Shown: positions 54,545 through 63,240, counted from the stretch's first letter. The stretch: 64,000 bases of DNA from Legionella cardiaca (GCF_029026145.1 NZ_CP119078.1:958501-1022500), one strand, 5' to 3'. Translations and numbers: made by a program. Notes: generated from the letters alone by a model not told the origin.

Positions 54545-54961
54545 TTATTTCTTCTGCTCTAAATTTGAATTTACACGGGAAATGAATTGATTAAATTGTT
54601 TTTTTTCTTCCTGACTAAAGTTTGCGAGGGCAATATCATTTAGTTTTTCAGCACAAAGGTCGATTTCTTTTTTAGCATCCAACGCTTTTTGTGTAAGGTA
54701 AATTAAAAATACACGTCTGTCTTTTGGGGAGGGTTTGCGATGAATAAAACCATCGCGTTCCATACGATCTAAAGTTCTTACGGCGGTAGGCTGTTCAATA
54801 CCAATTTGTTTGCACATTTCAGCTTGCGTCAGCTCATCTTTTTTAAATAGTTCTAACAGAAAAGAAGTATAGGCATGGGTAATGTCGTAGGGTTTTAATA
54901 ATTCATTCGCTTTTTTAATCAATAAGCGATTTGCTTTTTTTAGTAAACTGGAGGTTTGCAT
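54545..54961 (-). CDS. MarR-family transcriptional regulator
   Basis: A 138-residue winged-helix protein. The recognition region is LTQAEMCKQIGIEQPTAVRTLDRMERDGFIHRKPSPKDRRVFLIYLT. It is divergent from the phzF-like gene, and an imperfect palindrome lies in the 84-bp gap. It probably represses itself and the divergent gene, perhaps also the oxidoreductase downstream. Confidence 0.88.
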   Translation of the reverse strand: MQTSSLLKKANRLLIKKANELLKPYDITHAYTSFLLELFKKDELTQAEMCKQIGIEQPTAVRTLDRMERDGFIHRKPSPKDRRVFLIYLTQKALDAKKEIDLCAEKLNDIALANFSQEEKKQFNQFISRVNSNLEQKK

Positions 54962-54994
54962 TGTTTAGTCTCAATTATATTAATTGCTAATATA

Positions 54995-55018
54995 TAGCAT
55001 ACTATGTTATAGTGTGCA
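54995..55018. promoter_or_regulatory. MarR operator-like palindrome
   Basis: GCATACTAT-GT-TATAGTGTGC is an imperfect inverted repeat overlapping the divergent promoter region between the MarR and PhzF-like genes. Confidence 0.5.
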
Positions 55019-55045
55019 ATTATATTTATCATTGGAGTATAGAAA

Positions 55046-55834
55046 ATGGTCACTCAATTGATGTATCAAGTGGATGCATTTACTAATAAATTATTTGGCG
55101 GCAATCCCGCAGCGATTTGTCCTTTAAAGGAGTGGTTAGATGAAAATTTAATGCAATCTATTGCCACAGAAAATAACTTATCAGAGACGGCCTTTATTGT
55201 TAAAGAAGGGGAACACTATCGTATTCGCTGGTTTACACCAAACTCTGAAGTAGCGCTTTGCGGACATGCCACTTTAGCAAGTGCTTATGTTATTTTTGAA
55301 AAACTGGGCTATGCTGGTGACAGTATACTGTTTCAAAGTTTAAGTGGCGAGTTACGGGTTAATCGCTCGAACTCACAACTACAACTTGATTTTCCCAGCC
55401 TTCCTTATACACCAATTACAGCTTCCCAAGCGTTACTTACCGCAATGAATGTAACTCCTCAGGAAGTTTATGAAAGTACTTTTGATTTACTTCTTATTTT
55501 TAACGATGAAAAGGAAGTGGAGAGAGCTCAACTTGACTTAAATGCAATTAGTCAGTTACAAAATAGAGGTGTCATTCTATCAGCGCCCTCTAAAAAATTT
55601 GATATTTATTCACGCTGTTTCTATCCAGGATGTGATGTGCCTGAAGATCCTGTGACTGGCTCTGCTCACTGTGTGATTGCTCCTTATTGGAGTGAACGCT
55701 TGGGTAAGAGTTCTATTCATGCTCTACAGGGATTAAAGCGCCAAGGCGAGTTACTTTGTGAGGTAAAAGGGGACCGTGTTCTTTTGGCGGGCAATTGCCG
55801 TTTGTATTTGGAGGGTAATATTGCTTTAGCTTAA
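55046..55834 (+). CDS. PhzF-family isomerase/epimerase-like protein
   Basis: A 262-residue diaminopimelate-epimerase-fold protein. The start MYQVDAFTNKLFGGNPAAICPL and the catalytic Glu in ENNLSETAFIV (about 46-47) match PhzF. RWFTPNSEVALCGHATLASAYVIF and CDVPEDPVTGSAHCVIAPYW follow. Most such proteins outside phenazine producers have unknown substrates. TTGGAG precedes the ATG. It is controlled in all likelihood by the divergent MarR protein. Confidence 0.88.
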   Translation: MVTQLMYQVDAFTNKLFGGNPAAICPLKEWLDENLMQSIATENNLSETAFIVKEGEHYRIRWFTPNSEVALCGHATLASAYVIFEKLGYAGDSILFQSLSGELRVNRSNSQLQLDFPSLPYTPITASQALLTAMNVTPQEVYESTFDLLLIFNDEKEVERAQLDLNAISQLQNRGVILSAPSKKFDIYSRCFYPGCDVPEDPVTGSAHCVIAPYWSERLGKSSIHALQGLKRQGELLCEVKGDRVLLAGNCRLYLEGNIALA

Positions 55835-55835
55835 A

Positions 55836-55861
55836 TGTGAATGCTTTAATAAGCATTCACA
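55836..55861. terminator. Hairpin between convergent genes
   Basis: TGTGAATGCTT-TAAT-AAGCATTCACA, an 11-bp perfect stem just after the PhzF-like stop. No U-run. Confidence 0.55.
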
Positions 55862-55869
55862 TCGATTTG

Positions 55870-56595
55870 TTAACTATATTTGCACTCAGACGCTGATATA
55901 TCTTCTAAGACTAAATGGTTAGATAAGGCAGCCTCCATCATTTTTTTTGCTCGATGATGAATTTTTATATTAAGTTCGGTAAACCCATGCTCTGCAATTT
56001 TAGCCAAATTCTCTATGAAAAGACCTTCACGAACGCGATTAGCTAATAAAATCTTTTTATTGGGGATTTTCTTTTGTGCTCTTCGCTTAGCTTCATAAGA
56101 CTCCAGGACTTGTGAAAATTCATCATGTTTTTTTTGAAGTCTTTTTGCATAACGTTCAAAGCTATGAGTTTGTTGTGCTTCAGACAAACCATATTGTATT
56201 GCCAGGTTCATATACTCAGTACCCTCAGTACAATTCTGGATTTGCTCAGTATCATATTGACTTGCCTGCATCAATGAACATGAGGCACGTAAATAGTAAG
56301 ATTGCGCTGCAAGCTCCTGGAAGGAGGAGGTATTAGCCTTTTTATTTTGTGAAAATTTTTCAATAAGTAAAAGCAAGTAATCTAATTTTTCTATGGCAAG
56401 TTTAAATTGTGCTTCTTTTTTTTCGTCAAGCAAAAAATTGCTTAGTAATCCTTTAACTACACTGTATTGGGTTATAAGTGGGCTATAGTCAGGCGCTGAC
56501 GATTTAAAAAATCTATTTTTAAATTTTTTTAGCGTACTCGTTAAAGATGAGTTTTCTTTCACTTTGGTTATTGAGTGTTTATGTTGTTCTGGCAT
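55870..56595 (-). CDS. Hypothetical helical protein
   Basis: A 241-residue soluble protein with a basic, Ser-rich N-terminus (MPEQHKHSITKVKENSS). A helical middle (KLAIEKLDYLLLLIEKFSQNKK; YLRASCSLMQASQYD) looks TPR-like. The C-terminus is VLEDISASECKYS. No family is recognised. Effector-like composition, but no direct evidence. A short +-strand hairpin with T-run follows upstream of the gene near 56681-56704. Confidence 0.45.
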   Translation of the reverse strand: MPEQHKHSITKVKENSSLTSTLKKFKNRFFKSSAPDYSPLITQYSVVKGLLSNFLLDEKKEAQFKLAIEKLDYLLLLIEKFSQNKKANTSSFQELAAQSYYLRASCSLMQASQYDTEQIQNCTEGTEYMNLAIQYGLSEAQQTHSFERYAKRLQKKHDEFSQVLESYEAKRRAQKKIPNKKILLANRVREGLFIENLAKIAEHGFTELNIKIHHRAKKMMEAALSNHLVLEDISASECKYS

Positions 56596-56734
56596 GAAAA
56601 GAACCTTGATGATAACGAAAATGGTTTGCTAATTTACCAGGGTGGCTTGATATTGACAACTTGTACAATTTATAAATACCTGTACTTTTACAGGTTGTTT
56701 TTTATTTTGGTATAGGGCATAACTCTATGATGCT

Positions 56735-56929
56735 CTACTTCTTCCGCATATTACGCCATACAATAAAGAGAATAATAATGCCTATAAGAATTAAAGCTAA
56801 ATAAAGCTTCTCGCTTGAGCTAAAGAAACCATCAAAAAATTCTTCTTTTTTATTTGGGATAATTAGATCGGCGTAACTCAATATAGAATAGAGTGCTAAT
56901 AGCACCAAGGTAATAAACTTAACCAGCAC
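56735..56929 (-). CDS. Small membrane protein
   Basis: A 64-residue protein with a signal-like N-terminal helix (MLVKFITLVLLALYSILSYA), a short soluble part and a C-terminal helix LYLALILIGIIILFIVWRN followed by MRKK. It overlaps the preceding gene by 34 bp. Function is unknown. Confidence 0.5.
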   Translation of the reverse strand: MLVKFITLVLLALYSILSYADLIIPNKKEEFFDGFFSSSEKLYLALILIGIIILFIVWRNMRKK

Positions 56930-57321
56930 AGTATTGCTCCTACTATAATGGATGTAATATTTAACAAAAAAGAATAAAGCAAAGATTTTTGCAAAGATTG
57001 TCGCATGAGTGCATAGATTAAACTGGCTTCAACTAAAACGACTAGAATCTCGGTGAGTAACCAATAAAGACCAGCTAAGTTAGAAAGTTTTAAGCTTGAG
57101 TAAAATAGTTGTGCCAGTGGATTGGTTAAAAAATTTATCCCGACAATAAATAATATCCAACTCATTGTATAATTTTTAGGGACAAATCTTTTTATGAATA
57201 CAAAAAAAGCAAATAATTCAGCCAGAATAGTAATGCCTAATGTAATAAATGTATTGATGTTTTCGCTAAGGTAATTTATGCGACTTAGTATATCGGCAAT
57301 ACTGGTATTATTGGCATCCAT
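56896..57321 (-). CDS. Four-helix membrane protein, divergently overlapping its neighbour
   Basis: A 141-residue protein with about four membrane helices (ILAELFAFFVFIKRF; MSWILFIVGINFLTNPLAQLFY; LLTEILVVLVEASLIYALM; LLNITSIIVGAILCWLSLLPW). No family is recognised. AAAGG lies 5-6 bases before the ATG. Its first 44 bp overlap the start of the divergent gene at 57278, and it also overlaps the small membrane gene downstream. Confidence 0.6.
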   Translation of the reverse strand: MDANNTSIADILSRINYLSENINTFITLGITILAELFAFFVFIKRFVPKNYTMSWILFIVGINFLTNPLAQLFYSSLKLSNLAGLYWLLTEILVVLVEASLIYALMRQSLQKSLLYSFLLNITSIIVGAILCWLSLLPWCY

Positions 57322-58135
57322 GTTCCCTTTAAGCTCCTATCTGCTGTCACTAGGTTTTTTTGGGGCAGCTCATATATTTTATGAGTTATCCTATATTTAT
57401 AAACATTTGTCTTTTAAATTTCCCCGAGTTTTAATTCTTGCAGTAACGAGTTTATTACTGCTTTTATTATTAATAAAGACTATAGCGATTTTCTTATCAA
57501 TCAAATACCTACTGACGATAGAAATTATTTTTATTTTTATTTTTATTGTACTTGCGCTTTATTTTAGACTAAGTTTTATCACGTTGTTGACACTACTACT
57601 GTTCGTAATAGGTGTTATTGTAAGTCCTGTCATACTCTTTATGTGCCTTGCATTTCTACATAATCTCACCCCCTGGGGGTTTTTAAAGGCGGAAAATGCC
57701 ACACAAAACGCGTGGCTAATATTTGTGGTTAATCCCATCCTGGTATTTGGTTTGTCCTTATTATTAGCGATTGATCCGTCATTTTATTCCAGTCAGCAGG
57801 CACATCTATATTTAGCTCACTACCTTGTTTCACCACAGGTCAATGCGTTGATAATTTCTTTTTTTGCCACCGCAGTTTATTTGCAGCTTATTCATTATTA
57901 TTACGTGATTAAAGTGCTGCCAAGGTTTTGTGCCGCACCAATTAAAATCAATACTGCGCTAAGTCTTCTATTTTGTTCACTAGGCCTGGGGTTTTTATAT
58001 GATTTTCAAGATAGTAAAAAATTCTATAGTCTTATTGCCATGTTTCATGCGTATTTGGAAATTCCTTTATTACTCTATTTATTACCGCAAAATGGATTAA
58101 AATCCGCCGCTGCTTTGAAAGAGGAGAAAACATGA
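57278..58135 (+). CDS. Polytopic membrane protein of unknown function
   Basis: A 285-residue protein with about eight hydrophobic helices. Polar/aromatic motifs include FFGAAHIFYELSYIYKHL near 25-43, FLHNLTPWGF near 127-136 and FHAYLEIPLLLYLL near 255-268. The His/Glu residues within helices might bind a cofactor. It faintly recalls carotenoid-oxygenase-like (Brp/Blh) proteins, but I do not assign this. AAGG lies about 9 bases upstream of the ATG. The 5' end overlaps the divergent gene. Confidence 0.6.
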   Translation: MRLSISAILVLLASMFPLSSYLLSLGFFGAAHIFYELSYIYKHLSFKFPRVLILAVTSLLLLLLLIKTIAIFLSIKYLLTIEIIFIFIFIVLALYFRLSFITLLTLLLFVIGVIVSPVILFMCLAFLHNLTPWGFLKAENATQNAWLIFVVNPILVFGLSLLLAIDPSFYSSQQAHLYLAHYLVSPQVNALIISFFATAVYLQLIHYYYVIKVLPRFCAAPIKINTALSLLFCSLGLGFLYDFQDSKKFYSLIAMFHAYLEIPLLLYLLPQNGLKSAAALKEEKT

Positions 58136-58173
58136 AAATGCATTTCTCTCATCGTTTAAAACCCAAGATTTAT

Positions 58174-59445
58174 TTATGCTTTTTGTAAAGTTTGTTGATT
58201 AAGTCGATATAAATGCAAGCCAACTAAACCAACAAGACAAGCACCCATCATCGCGCAAGAGGGTATCCATAATAATGATGATTTATACGATTCAAGTGTG
58301 TATAAGCGAATGCCATCAGCATTAAATGCTCCCTCCCAACTGGCATCCATAGCATGTCCTATTACCGTATGAAAAAAAGAGCCACCAAGCATGTTGATGC
58401 AATTTAAAAAAGCAACAGCAACTCCCAATAATCGTGCTTCAACCAAGTCAGCACCCGCAGCAAAAACAATAACCTGGTAGCAGCACATCACGCCTATTAA
58501 GAAAAAGATAAGCGCTAGCACGTACCAATTATAAGTCGTGCTTGAAAGGAGCAATTTAAAGGCCAGTGCCATTCCAAGGCCACATACACTAATAACGCTA
58601 TAATTACCAACTTTTTTGCTAAAAAATGCCAGTAGAGGACCACCAACCAACATGCCAATGAAGATAAAAGAAACTAGCTGAGCTGCATTACTTTTATCAA
58701 GTCCAAAAGCAGTTGTTAAATAAGGCACACCCCAAACATCAGCAAAGCCCTCCAGTGATCCCACCATTAAAAAATTAGCAAAGGCCAGCATCCAGATGGA
58801 GGGTAAACCCAACAGTTTTTTAAACTGTGAGAGTTTTAAACCTTGTGAAGGAGTGTCTTTTTGCTGGATAGTAGTCGGAGAACGTAAAAAACAATAAGCA
58901 CTTAAGCCCAGGCAGATAGCTATGGAAGCCAAAGCCGATGCGACCATTTGCCAGTTGTAGTTTGCCACAAGTAAACTGACAGGCTTCCCTCCATAAATTG
59001 CACCTAGAAGACCGACCGTAAATGAAAAACCAACCATTTCTGCATAGCGGGATTTAGGAAACCATTCTGAAATCACTTTTGATACAGCAAGAAAACCTAC
59101 TGCAGAACCAGCGCCTACCAGAAATCTTCCTAAACATGCTAGATACCAATTATTGGTGTAGCTAAAAAGAAACGTTGCAAAGCCACATAAAAGAGCAAAA
59201 ACAAAAACAATATGCCTGGGTGTGAAGCGTTCAAGCATCACGGCAACAGGAATTTGCATACCAGAGTAGCCATAGTAATAAAGCGCTGCAAGAATGCCGA
59301 AGTGACTGGCATCGATGGAAAATTGTCCCATGATTTGCTGCATCATCAAACCTGGCCAAAGACGCAGAATAAATTGAAAGGTAAAAAATGACAATGGAAA
59401 TAACCACATGAAGAAGGCCAAAAAATTAGATCTCGATTGAAACAT
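58174..59445 (-). CDS. Major facilitator superfamily transporter
   Basis: A 423-residue protein with about twelve helices. The start MFQSRSNFLAFFMWLFPLSFF is supported by GAGG 6 bases upstream; the frame runs back to 59547 without such a site. The MFS loop 2-3 region is YYYGYSGMQIPVAVMLERFTPRHIV, and LGRFLVGAGSAVGFLAVSKVISEWFP is in helices 4-5. The substrate is unknown. Several Legionella MFS proteins (Pht family) take up nutrients during intracellular growth; membership is not shown here. Confidence 0.82.
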   Translation of the reverse strand: MFQSRSNFLAFFMWLFPLSFFTFQFILRLWPGLMMQQIMGQFSIDASHFGILAALYYYGYSGMQIPVAVMLERFTPRHIVFVFALLCGFATFLFSYTNNWYLACLGRFLVGAGSAVGFLAVSKVISEWFPKSRYAEMVGFSFTVGLLGAIYGGKPVSLLVANYNWQMVASALASIAICLGLSAYCFLRSPTTIQQKDTPSQGLKLSQFKKLLGLPSIWMLAFANFLMVGSLEGFADVWGVPYLTTAFGLDKSNAAQLVSFIFIGMLVGGPLLAFFSKKVGNYSVISVCGLGMALAFKLLLSSTTYNWYVLALIFFLIGVMCCYQVIVFAAGADLVEARLLGVAVAFLNCINMLGGSFFHTVIGHAMDASWEGAFNADGIRLYTLESYKSSLLWIPSCAMMGACLVGLVGLHLYRLNQQTLQKA

Positions 59446-59908
59446 AACTACCTCATTGCTAGGGTAAGATAAAAAAAGATGATAAAAATGGGATGTGGAG
59501 TATGGATTCGGCTTTTCAGCCGATAATAGGTAGGAAAATAATAGCAATGATATTGTTCTGCTCAGTCCACATTGGTTTATATTAAATTCTTTTGGATTAA
59601 TAAAGTCTATACAGTATGTTTAATGAATAAAAAAGTCAATATTAAAACATTTAAATTATTCAATTGAAGTATCACCCTCAGTGTCATTTCCGCGCAGGCG
59701 AATCCATCTCTAAAACAAACGTCAAGAATTAAAAGGTTGGATAGATTCCTACCTGCGCGGGAATGATACTTACATATAAAATAATAAGTGACGACTTTAG
59801 AATTACAGTTCAACTTATGTTTACTGACTTAGCGTTGTATGCATTGTACTTGACACGTTAAATTAAGAATGATTAAATTGCAAAAAAAATGAACATTATG
59901 GTGAGGTA
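59446..59908. other. Intergenic with REP-like inverted pair
   Basis: No gene. It contains the REP-like pair described next. A frame at 59607-59813 (minus) merely crosses the repeat. Confidence 0.6.
59684..59766. repeat. REP-like inverted repeat pair
   Basis: TCATTTCCGCGCAGGCGAAT at 59684-59703, followed by CCATC, is mirrored at 59740-59766 by a sequence ending CTGCGCGGGAATGA. The arms are imperfect inverted copies about 30 bp apart. Related single copies lie near 21258-21282 and 63161-63190. Confidence 0.65.
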
Positions 59909-60604
59909 ATGGGAAAATCATTGAAAAAAGAGTTTAATCATTTAGACCAACATGCCCAATTGTATTTGAGCGCATACCAAGATCAAGAGCGTCGTCACCA
60001 ATTATTTCGCGTGGGATATAAAGTACTGGCCATTCTTGCAGCCCTAATCCCTCCATTGTCCTTAATATTCACTATTCAAGCTACAGTTCAGGACAGCAAA
60101 AAAGACACGTTTAACTTATGGTCCTCTATAGGGTTTTGTATACTTTTCTCGCTTCTGCCTATAGCTTCTGCATTCATGAGCTGGCATCTTATTGAAAATC
60201 TCGAAGATTCGCGGCGTCAAGATGACACGATTCAGAAAGTCACTTTTTCACAAAATGACTTTATAGAAAGAAAAGAATATTTCAGTCAAATAAAAAATCA
60301 AATGAAAGAGCTTGGCGTTAATCTAACAACCGTAAAACCGGATTCTGCACAGAAAAACCACAAAGTTATTATAAAGGACATTAAAGAAGATAAGCATGTA
60401 GTAGATGTTTATATGGATTCAGCACAAAGAGAGCGACAAAGTGAGATGCTTAAATATGGTATAGTTTTATTTGGCAAGCCAAATAATCAAGAGTTAACGA
60501 AAGAAGACTTAGCAAAAATTTATGATGCACCTGGATTTTTTCATAAGAAACATGCTGAGAGTATCGAAATAGTTAAGCATTTAGAAACACAATATAAAAT
60601 GTAA
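59909..60604 (+). CDS. Two-helix membrane protein with cytoplasmic domain
   Basis: A 231-residue protein. Two membrane helices lie at about 35-58 (VLAILAALIPPLSLIFTI) and 70-92 (IGFCILFSLLPIASAFMSW), with a charged helical C-terminal domain of about 135 residues. It loosely resembles DUF4231-type membrane proteins. Function is unknown. GTGAGG precedes the ATG. Confidence 0.6.
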   Translation: MGKSLKKEFNHLDQHAQLYLSAYQDQERRHQLFRVGYKVLAILAALIPPLSLIFTIQATVQDSKKDTFNLWSSIGFCILFSLLPIASAFMSWHLIENLEDSRRQDDTIQKVTFSQNDFIERKEYFSQIKNQMKELGVNLTTVKPDSAQKNHKVIIKDIKEDKHVVDVYMDSAQRERQSEMLKYGIVLFGKPNNQELTKEDLAKIYDAPGFFHKKHAESIEIVKHLETQYKM

Positions 60605-60753
60605 TGATGCTTCGTTTACTAGCTCCAGTGCGCAAGACTACGGAGCGACACACTACAAAGTTGGAAAGCTGGCAATTGTTTTGACGTACCCACTTAAAGA
60701 CAGTTGCCAGGTTTGTTGGATGAACAAAAAGCACCTGAATAGTGATCCTTTTT

Positions 60754-61215
60754 CTAGAGGAAAGCAATTCCAATAGTAATGTGCAGATTAATCCAATAAT
60801 TTTTAAAATTGAGGAGCGAACCTAAATGGTGTTTATTCCTCAATGCCATTAGGGTTGGAGCATTCACCGTAAGAACATAATATCTTTTTGCACCTAAATC
60901 AGCTGCAACCGCCTGCAAAATTTCAAATTGATGTAGTTTTCCAAGTTCCTGAGGGTCAACTGGCGTATTTTCTTCAGGGTAAATCACACTAATATGAGCA
61001 CCAGCTGATTTTTGGCCAAAATACTCAGGTTTAATAATGGTGTCTGAATAGCTTGCCAGCAAGGGATATAACTCATGAATATAGCTATCTGGAAGATCAA
61101 GATAAACCAAGCCGTCGTCACTTACTGACAAACGACCTGTCGATGGTAAGTTCATCGCGTTACCGATAAGATTTGGGATATCCAAGGGCGTTAGTTTTAA
61201 ATAATTTTTGATCAT
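60754..61215 (-). CDS. 2H-phosphoesterase-like protein
   Basis: A 153-residue protein with two HxS/T motifs: GAHISVIYPEE near 73-83 and NLHITIGIAFL at the C-terminus. Paired H-x-[ST]-h motifs are the catalytic signature of the 2H phosphoesterase superfamily, which acts on cyclic phosphates and RNA ends. The second motif lies only a few residues from the end. It begins MIKNYLKLTPLDIPNLIG. Substrate is unknown. Confidence 0.55.
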   Translation of the reverse strand: MIKNYLKLTPLDIPNLIGNAMNLPSTGRLSVSDDGLVYLDLPDSYIHELYPLLASYSDTIIKPEYFGQKSAGAHISVIYPEENTPVDPQELGKLHQFEILQAVAADLGAKRYYVLTVNAPTLMALRNKHHLGSLLNFKNYWINLHITIGIAFL

Positions 61216-61334
61216 ATTAATGATTAGGTCTAAAAATATTGTTTTGTTTTACTTTAGTAAATAAAATGCGCAGGCTGTTTATAGGAAAAAAGAATATATT
61301 ATAATTTAAAATAAACCAATTGGCTGGAATTAAG

Positions 61335-61718
61335 ATGAAAACATTATGGAGTAGTTTATTAGTGGCATTTGCAGCGTTAACACACGCAGCTGATACGATG
61401 TCTGTAAACGTTGATACAAGCCAAACGCAATTTGTGGTGACTCTACCTGCAAATCCCACAACGGGTTATCAATGGACTGTAGAAAACTATGATAAGGCTC
61501 TTCTAAAGTTACTATCTAGCAAATATGTGGCGCCACAAACAAAATTGATAGGTGCAGGAGGGAAAACGCTATTTACGTTCCAACTTTTGGAAGGAAAAAC
61601 TTATCCTAAAAGCACAATCCTGCTTTTTAAATATGCAAGACCATGGGAACCAGATACAGGAACAACAAAACAGGTTACTGTAAATTTCAACGCAAAAAAT
61701 CCACCGACTCAGCAATAA
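61335..61718 (+). CDS. Chagasin-like (I42) protease inhibitor, secreted
   Basis: A 127-residue protein with signal peptide MKTLWSSLLVAFAALTHAAD and an immunoglobulin-like chagasin domain. It shows the three family loops: NPTTGYQW, GAGGKTLF and YARPWEPD. Such proteins inhibit papain-like cysteine proteases. It would act in the periplasm or outside the cell. ATG 61335 begins the signal peptide; an ATG at 61320 is in frame. Confidence 0.85.
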   Translation: MKTLWSSLLVAFAALTHAADTMSVNVDTSQTQFVVTLPANPTTGYQWTVENYDKALLKLLSSKYVAPQTKLIGAGGKTLFTFQLLEGKTYPKSTILLFKYARPWEPDTGTTKQVTVNFNAKNPPTQQ

Positions 61719-61740
61719 TCAGCAGCATGATATAAATAGA

Positions 61741-61775
61741 TAACTACCGTACTCAACCTGTGAATGCGGTAGTTA
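61741..61775. terminator. Hairpin between convergent genes
   Basis: TAACTACCG (61741-61749) pairs with CGGTAGTTA (61767-61775) across a 17-base loop between the chagasin and cold-shock gene ends. Confidence 0.5.
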
Positions 61776-61784
61776 CGTGATAAG

Positions 61785-61991
61785 TTAGGCTATTTCTACT
61801 TCTTCAGCTTGAGGACCTTTTTGTCCTTGTCCTGCTTTAAACAAGACAGCTGCACCTTCAGTCAATGTCTTAAAACCACTGCTTTGAATTGCACTGAAAT
61901 GAACAAAATAATCTTTGCCATCACTTTCAATGAATCCAAAACCTTTCTTATCGTTAAACCATTTAACTTTACCGCGAATTTTCTCTGACAT
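61785..61991 (-). CDS. Cold-shock domain protein (Csp family)
   Basis: A 68-residue CSD protein with [17 protein letters not shown] (RNP1) and DYFVHFSAI (RNP2), which bind single-stranded RNA/DNA. The start [12 protein letters not shown] at 61991 is the family start; the frame to 62036 is unlikely. It is monocistronic. Confidence 0.92.
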   Translation of the reverse strand: MSEKIRGKVKWFNDKKGFGFIESDGKDYFVHFSAIQSSGFKTLTEGAAVLFKAGQGQKGPQAEEVEIA

Positions 61992-62057
61992 AGTTGCTCT
62001 TATCCTATAATTGGAAAAACTGATTGTAGCATCCATTCTCAGATCTTTCTAAAGATT

Positions 62058-62267
62058 TTACAAGATTAAATAATTTAAACATGTAATCTCCATAGGCAAT
62101 CTGATTTTTAATATTTCAACAATTCGCTTTGCGGCATGTTCGTTAATATTAGAATAATCACTACGAGTCACATTAAGGTACAACTTGCTGTCCGTAAATA
62201 ACTGACGGACAACGTTTACTATATTACTTGCGGTTGCTTCAACTAACAAGTCTGGCAACACATTCAT
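62058..62267 (-). CDS. Small hypothetical protein
   Basis: A 69-residue protein from ATG 62267 (MNVLPDLLVEATASNIVNVV). Its composition looks protein-like, with amphipathic helices, but no ribosome site or family is seen. It lies between the L,D-transpeptidase and cold-shock genes. Confidence 0.35.
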   Translation of the reverse strand: MNVLPDLLVEATASNIVNVVRQLFTDSKLYLNVTRSDYSNINEHAAKRIVEILKIRLPMEITCLNYLIL

Positions 62268-62282
62268 CAATTTTAGTTATCG

Positions 62283-63008
62283 CTAAGACGCCTTATTTAA
62301 TGGACGGACAATGACTACTGTTCCTGCAATTTTCTTTTTAGGGTCAAATAAGGTGATGAAGTGTTCATTCAACCATTTGGCATCTTGTATAAACATCCGA
62401 ATACAGCCATGACTTGCGCGATAGCCTGGGATATCATCAGAACCGTGTAAAGCAAACCCTTTGTGAAAAAACATACAATAAGGCATTTTTGCTCCTCCTC
62501 GCCCGGCAGGAAAAGCATTCGAAACGCAGTCTTCATTTGCTTTACCGAATATTTCGAATATTCCAGTTAAAGTAAGGCAAGCATTATTGCTGTCCGAGCA
62601 TTTATCACTACCCGATGAAATAGGTCCCCATTTCACTAAATATCCTTGAGGATTATAAGCTCCCCAAGCTAATTTTTCCTGGTCGACAATAATCTGCTTG
62701 TTATCGGAGGAATTAATTTTTAGAGGAAAAGGTGACAAATCAAATAAAGTAATCGTTGCTAAATTTTTGGGAACAGCGAGAAGTTTACCGGGAGTAAGAC
62801 GGTTATAAGTACGATTTAAGCGTTGTACCAAATCTCTTTGAGTCGGGTCGGGAAATAGTTTTTTCCAGTTTTGCCCCCGAGCTACTTTAATACAAGTATA
62901 CTGAGGATAATTGCAAAGAGAAGGCCCGTAATAATTCGCCTCTTTATCCTTTTTTGCTGCCAACAAAAGAGGGGGTAAAATTCCCAATAACAATATAAAG
63001 TATCTCAT
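62283..63008 (-). CDS. L,D-transpeptidase (YkuD family)
   Basis: A 241-residue exported protein with signal peptide MRYFILLLGILPPLLLAAKK. It has a LysM-like or substrate-binding N-terminal part (TCIKVARGQNWKKLFPDP...LTPGKLLAVP) and a YkuD catalytic domain. The active site is HGSDDIPGYRASHGCIRM with catalytic Cys and His. Such enzymes crosslink peptidoglycan or attach lipoproteins to it in the periplasm. ATG 63008 has AGAGG 8 bases upstream; a GTG two codons earlier is in frame. Confidence 0.88.
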   Translation of the reverse strand: MRYFILLLGILPPLLLAAKKDKEANYYGPSLCNYPQYTCIKVARGQNWKKLFPDPTQRDLVQRLNRTYNRLTPGKLLAVPKNLATITLFDLSPFPLKINSSDNKQIIVDQEKLAWGAYNPQGYLVKWGPISSGSDKCSDSNNACLTLTGIFEIFGKANEDCVSNAFPAGRGGAKMPYCMFFHKGFALHGSDDIPGYRASHGCIRMFIQDAKWLNEHFITLFDPKKKIAGTVVIVRPLNKAS

Positions 63009-63160
63009 ATTCACAACCTCTCAATGTAAATAAGAGATGCATTAATCGTGCAAAAATTAATCAATTCCGTTCAGTTGGTTTTGCTTATTTAAAGTTTAGA
63101 ATGACAAGAAAAGTGTTCAAAATTTGACGCAAAGCAGCCTGTCTGCATTCGCGTTTTATG

Positions 63161-63190
63161 GGAGATGAATCCGCCTGCGCGGGAATGATA
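63161..63190. repeat. REP-like repeat, single copy
   Basis: GGAGATGAATCCGCCTGCGC followed by GGGAATGATA matches the right arm of the pair at 59.7 kb. Confidence 0.55.
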
Positions 63191-63240
63191 AGAGGTAAGA
63201 TCAACTGCATTATTACCATTCATCTCTACTTTTGATTTGC

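Noticed and set aside
56655-56704. Small RNA unit with TTGACA, TATAAA and a hairpin followed by T-run
   Set aside because: The spacing between the two boxes is only 12 bp and the RNA would be too short; too weak to list.
57278-58135. Brp/Blh-like carotenoid oxygenase
   Set aside because: Only a loose resemblance of His-containing helices; the family motifs are not clear.
59607-59813. 68-codon minus-strand frame
   Set aside because: Runs through the REP-like inverted pair and lacks a start signal.
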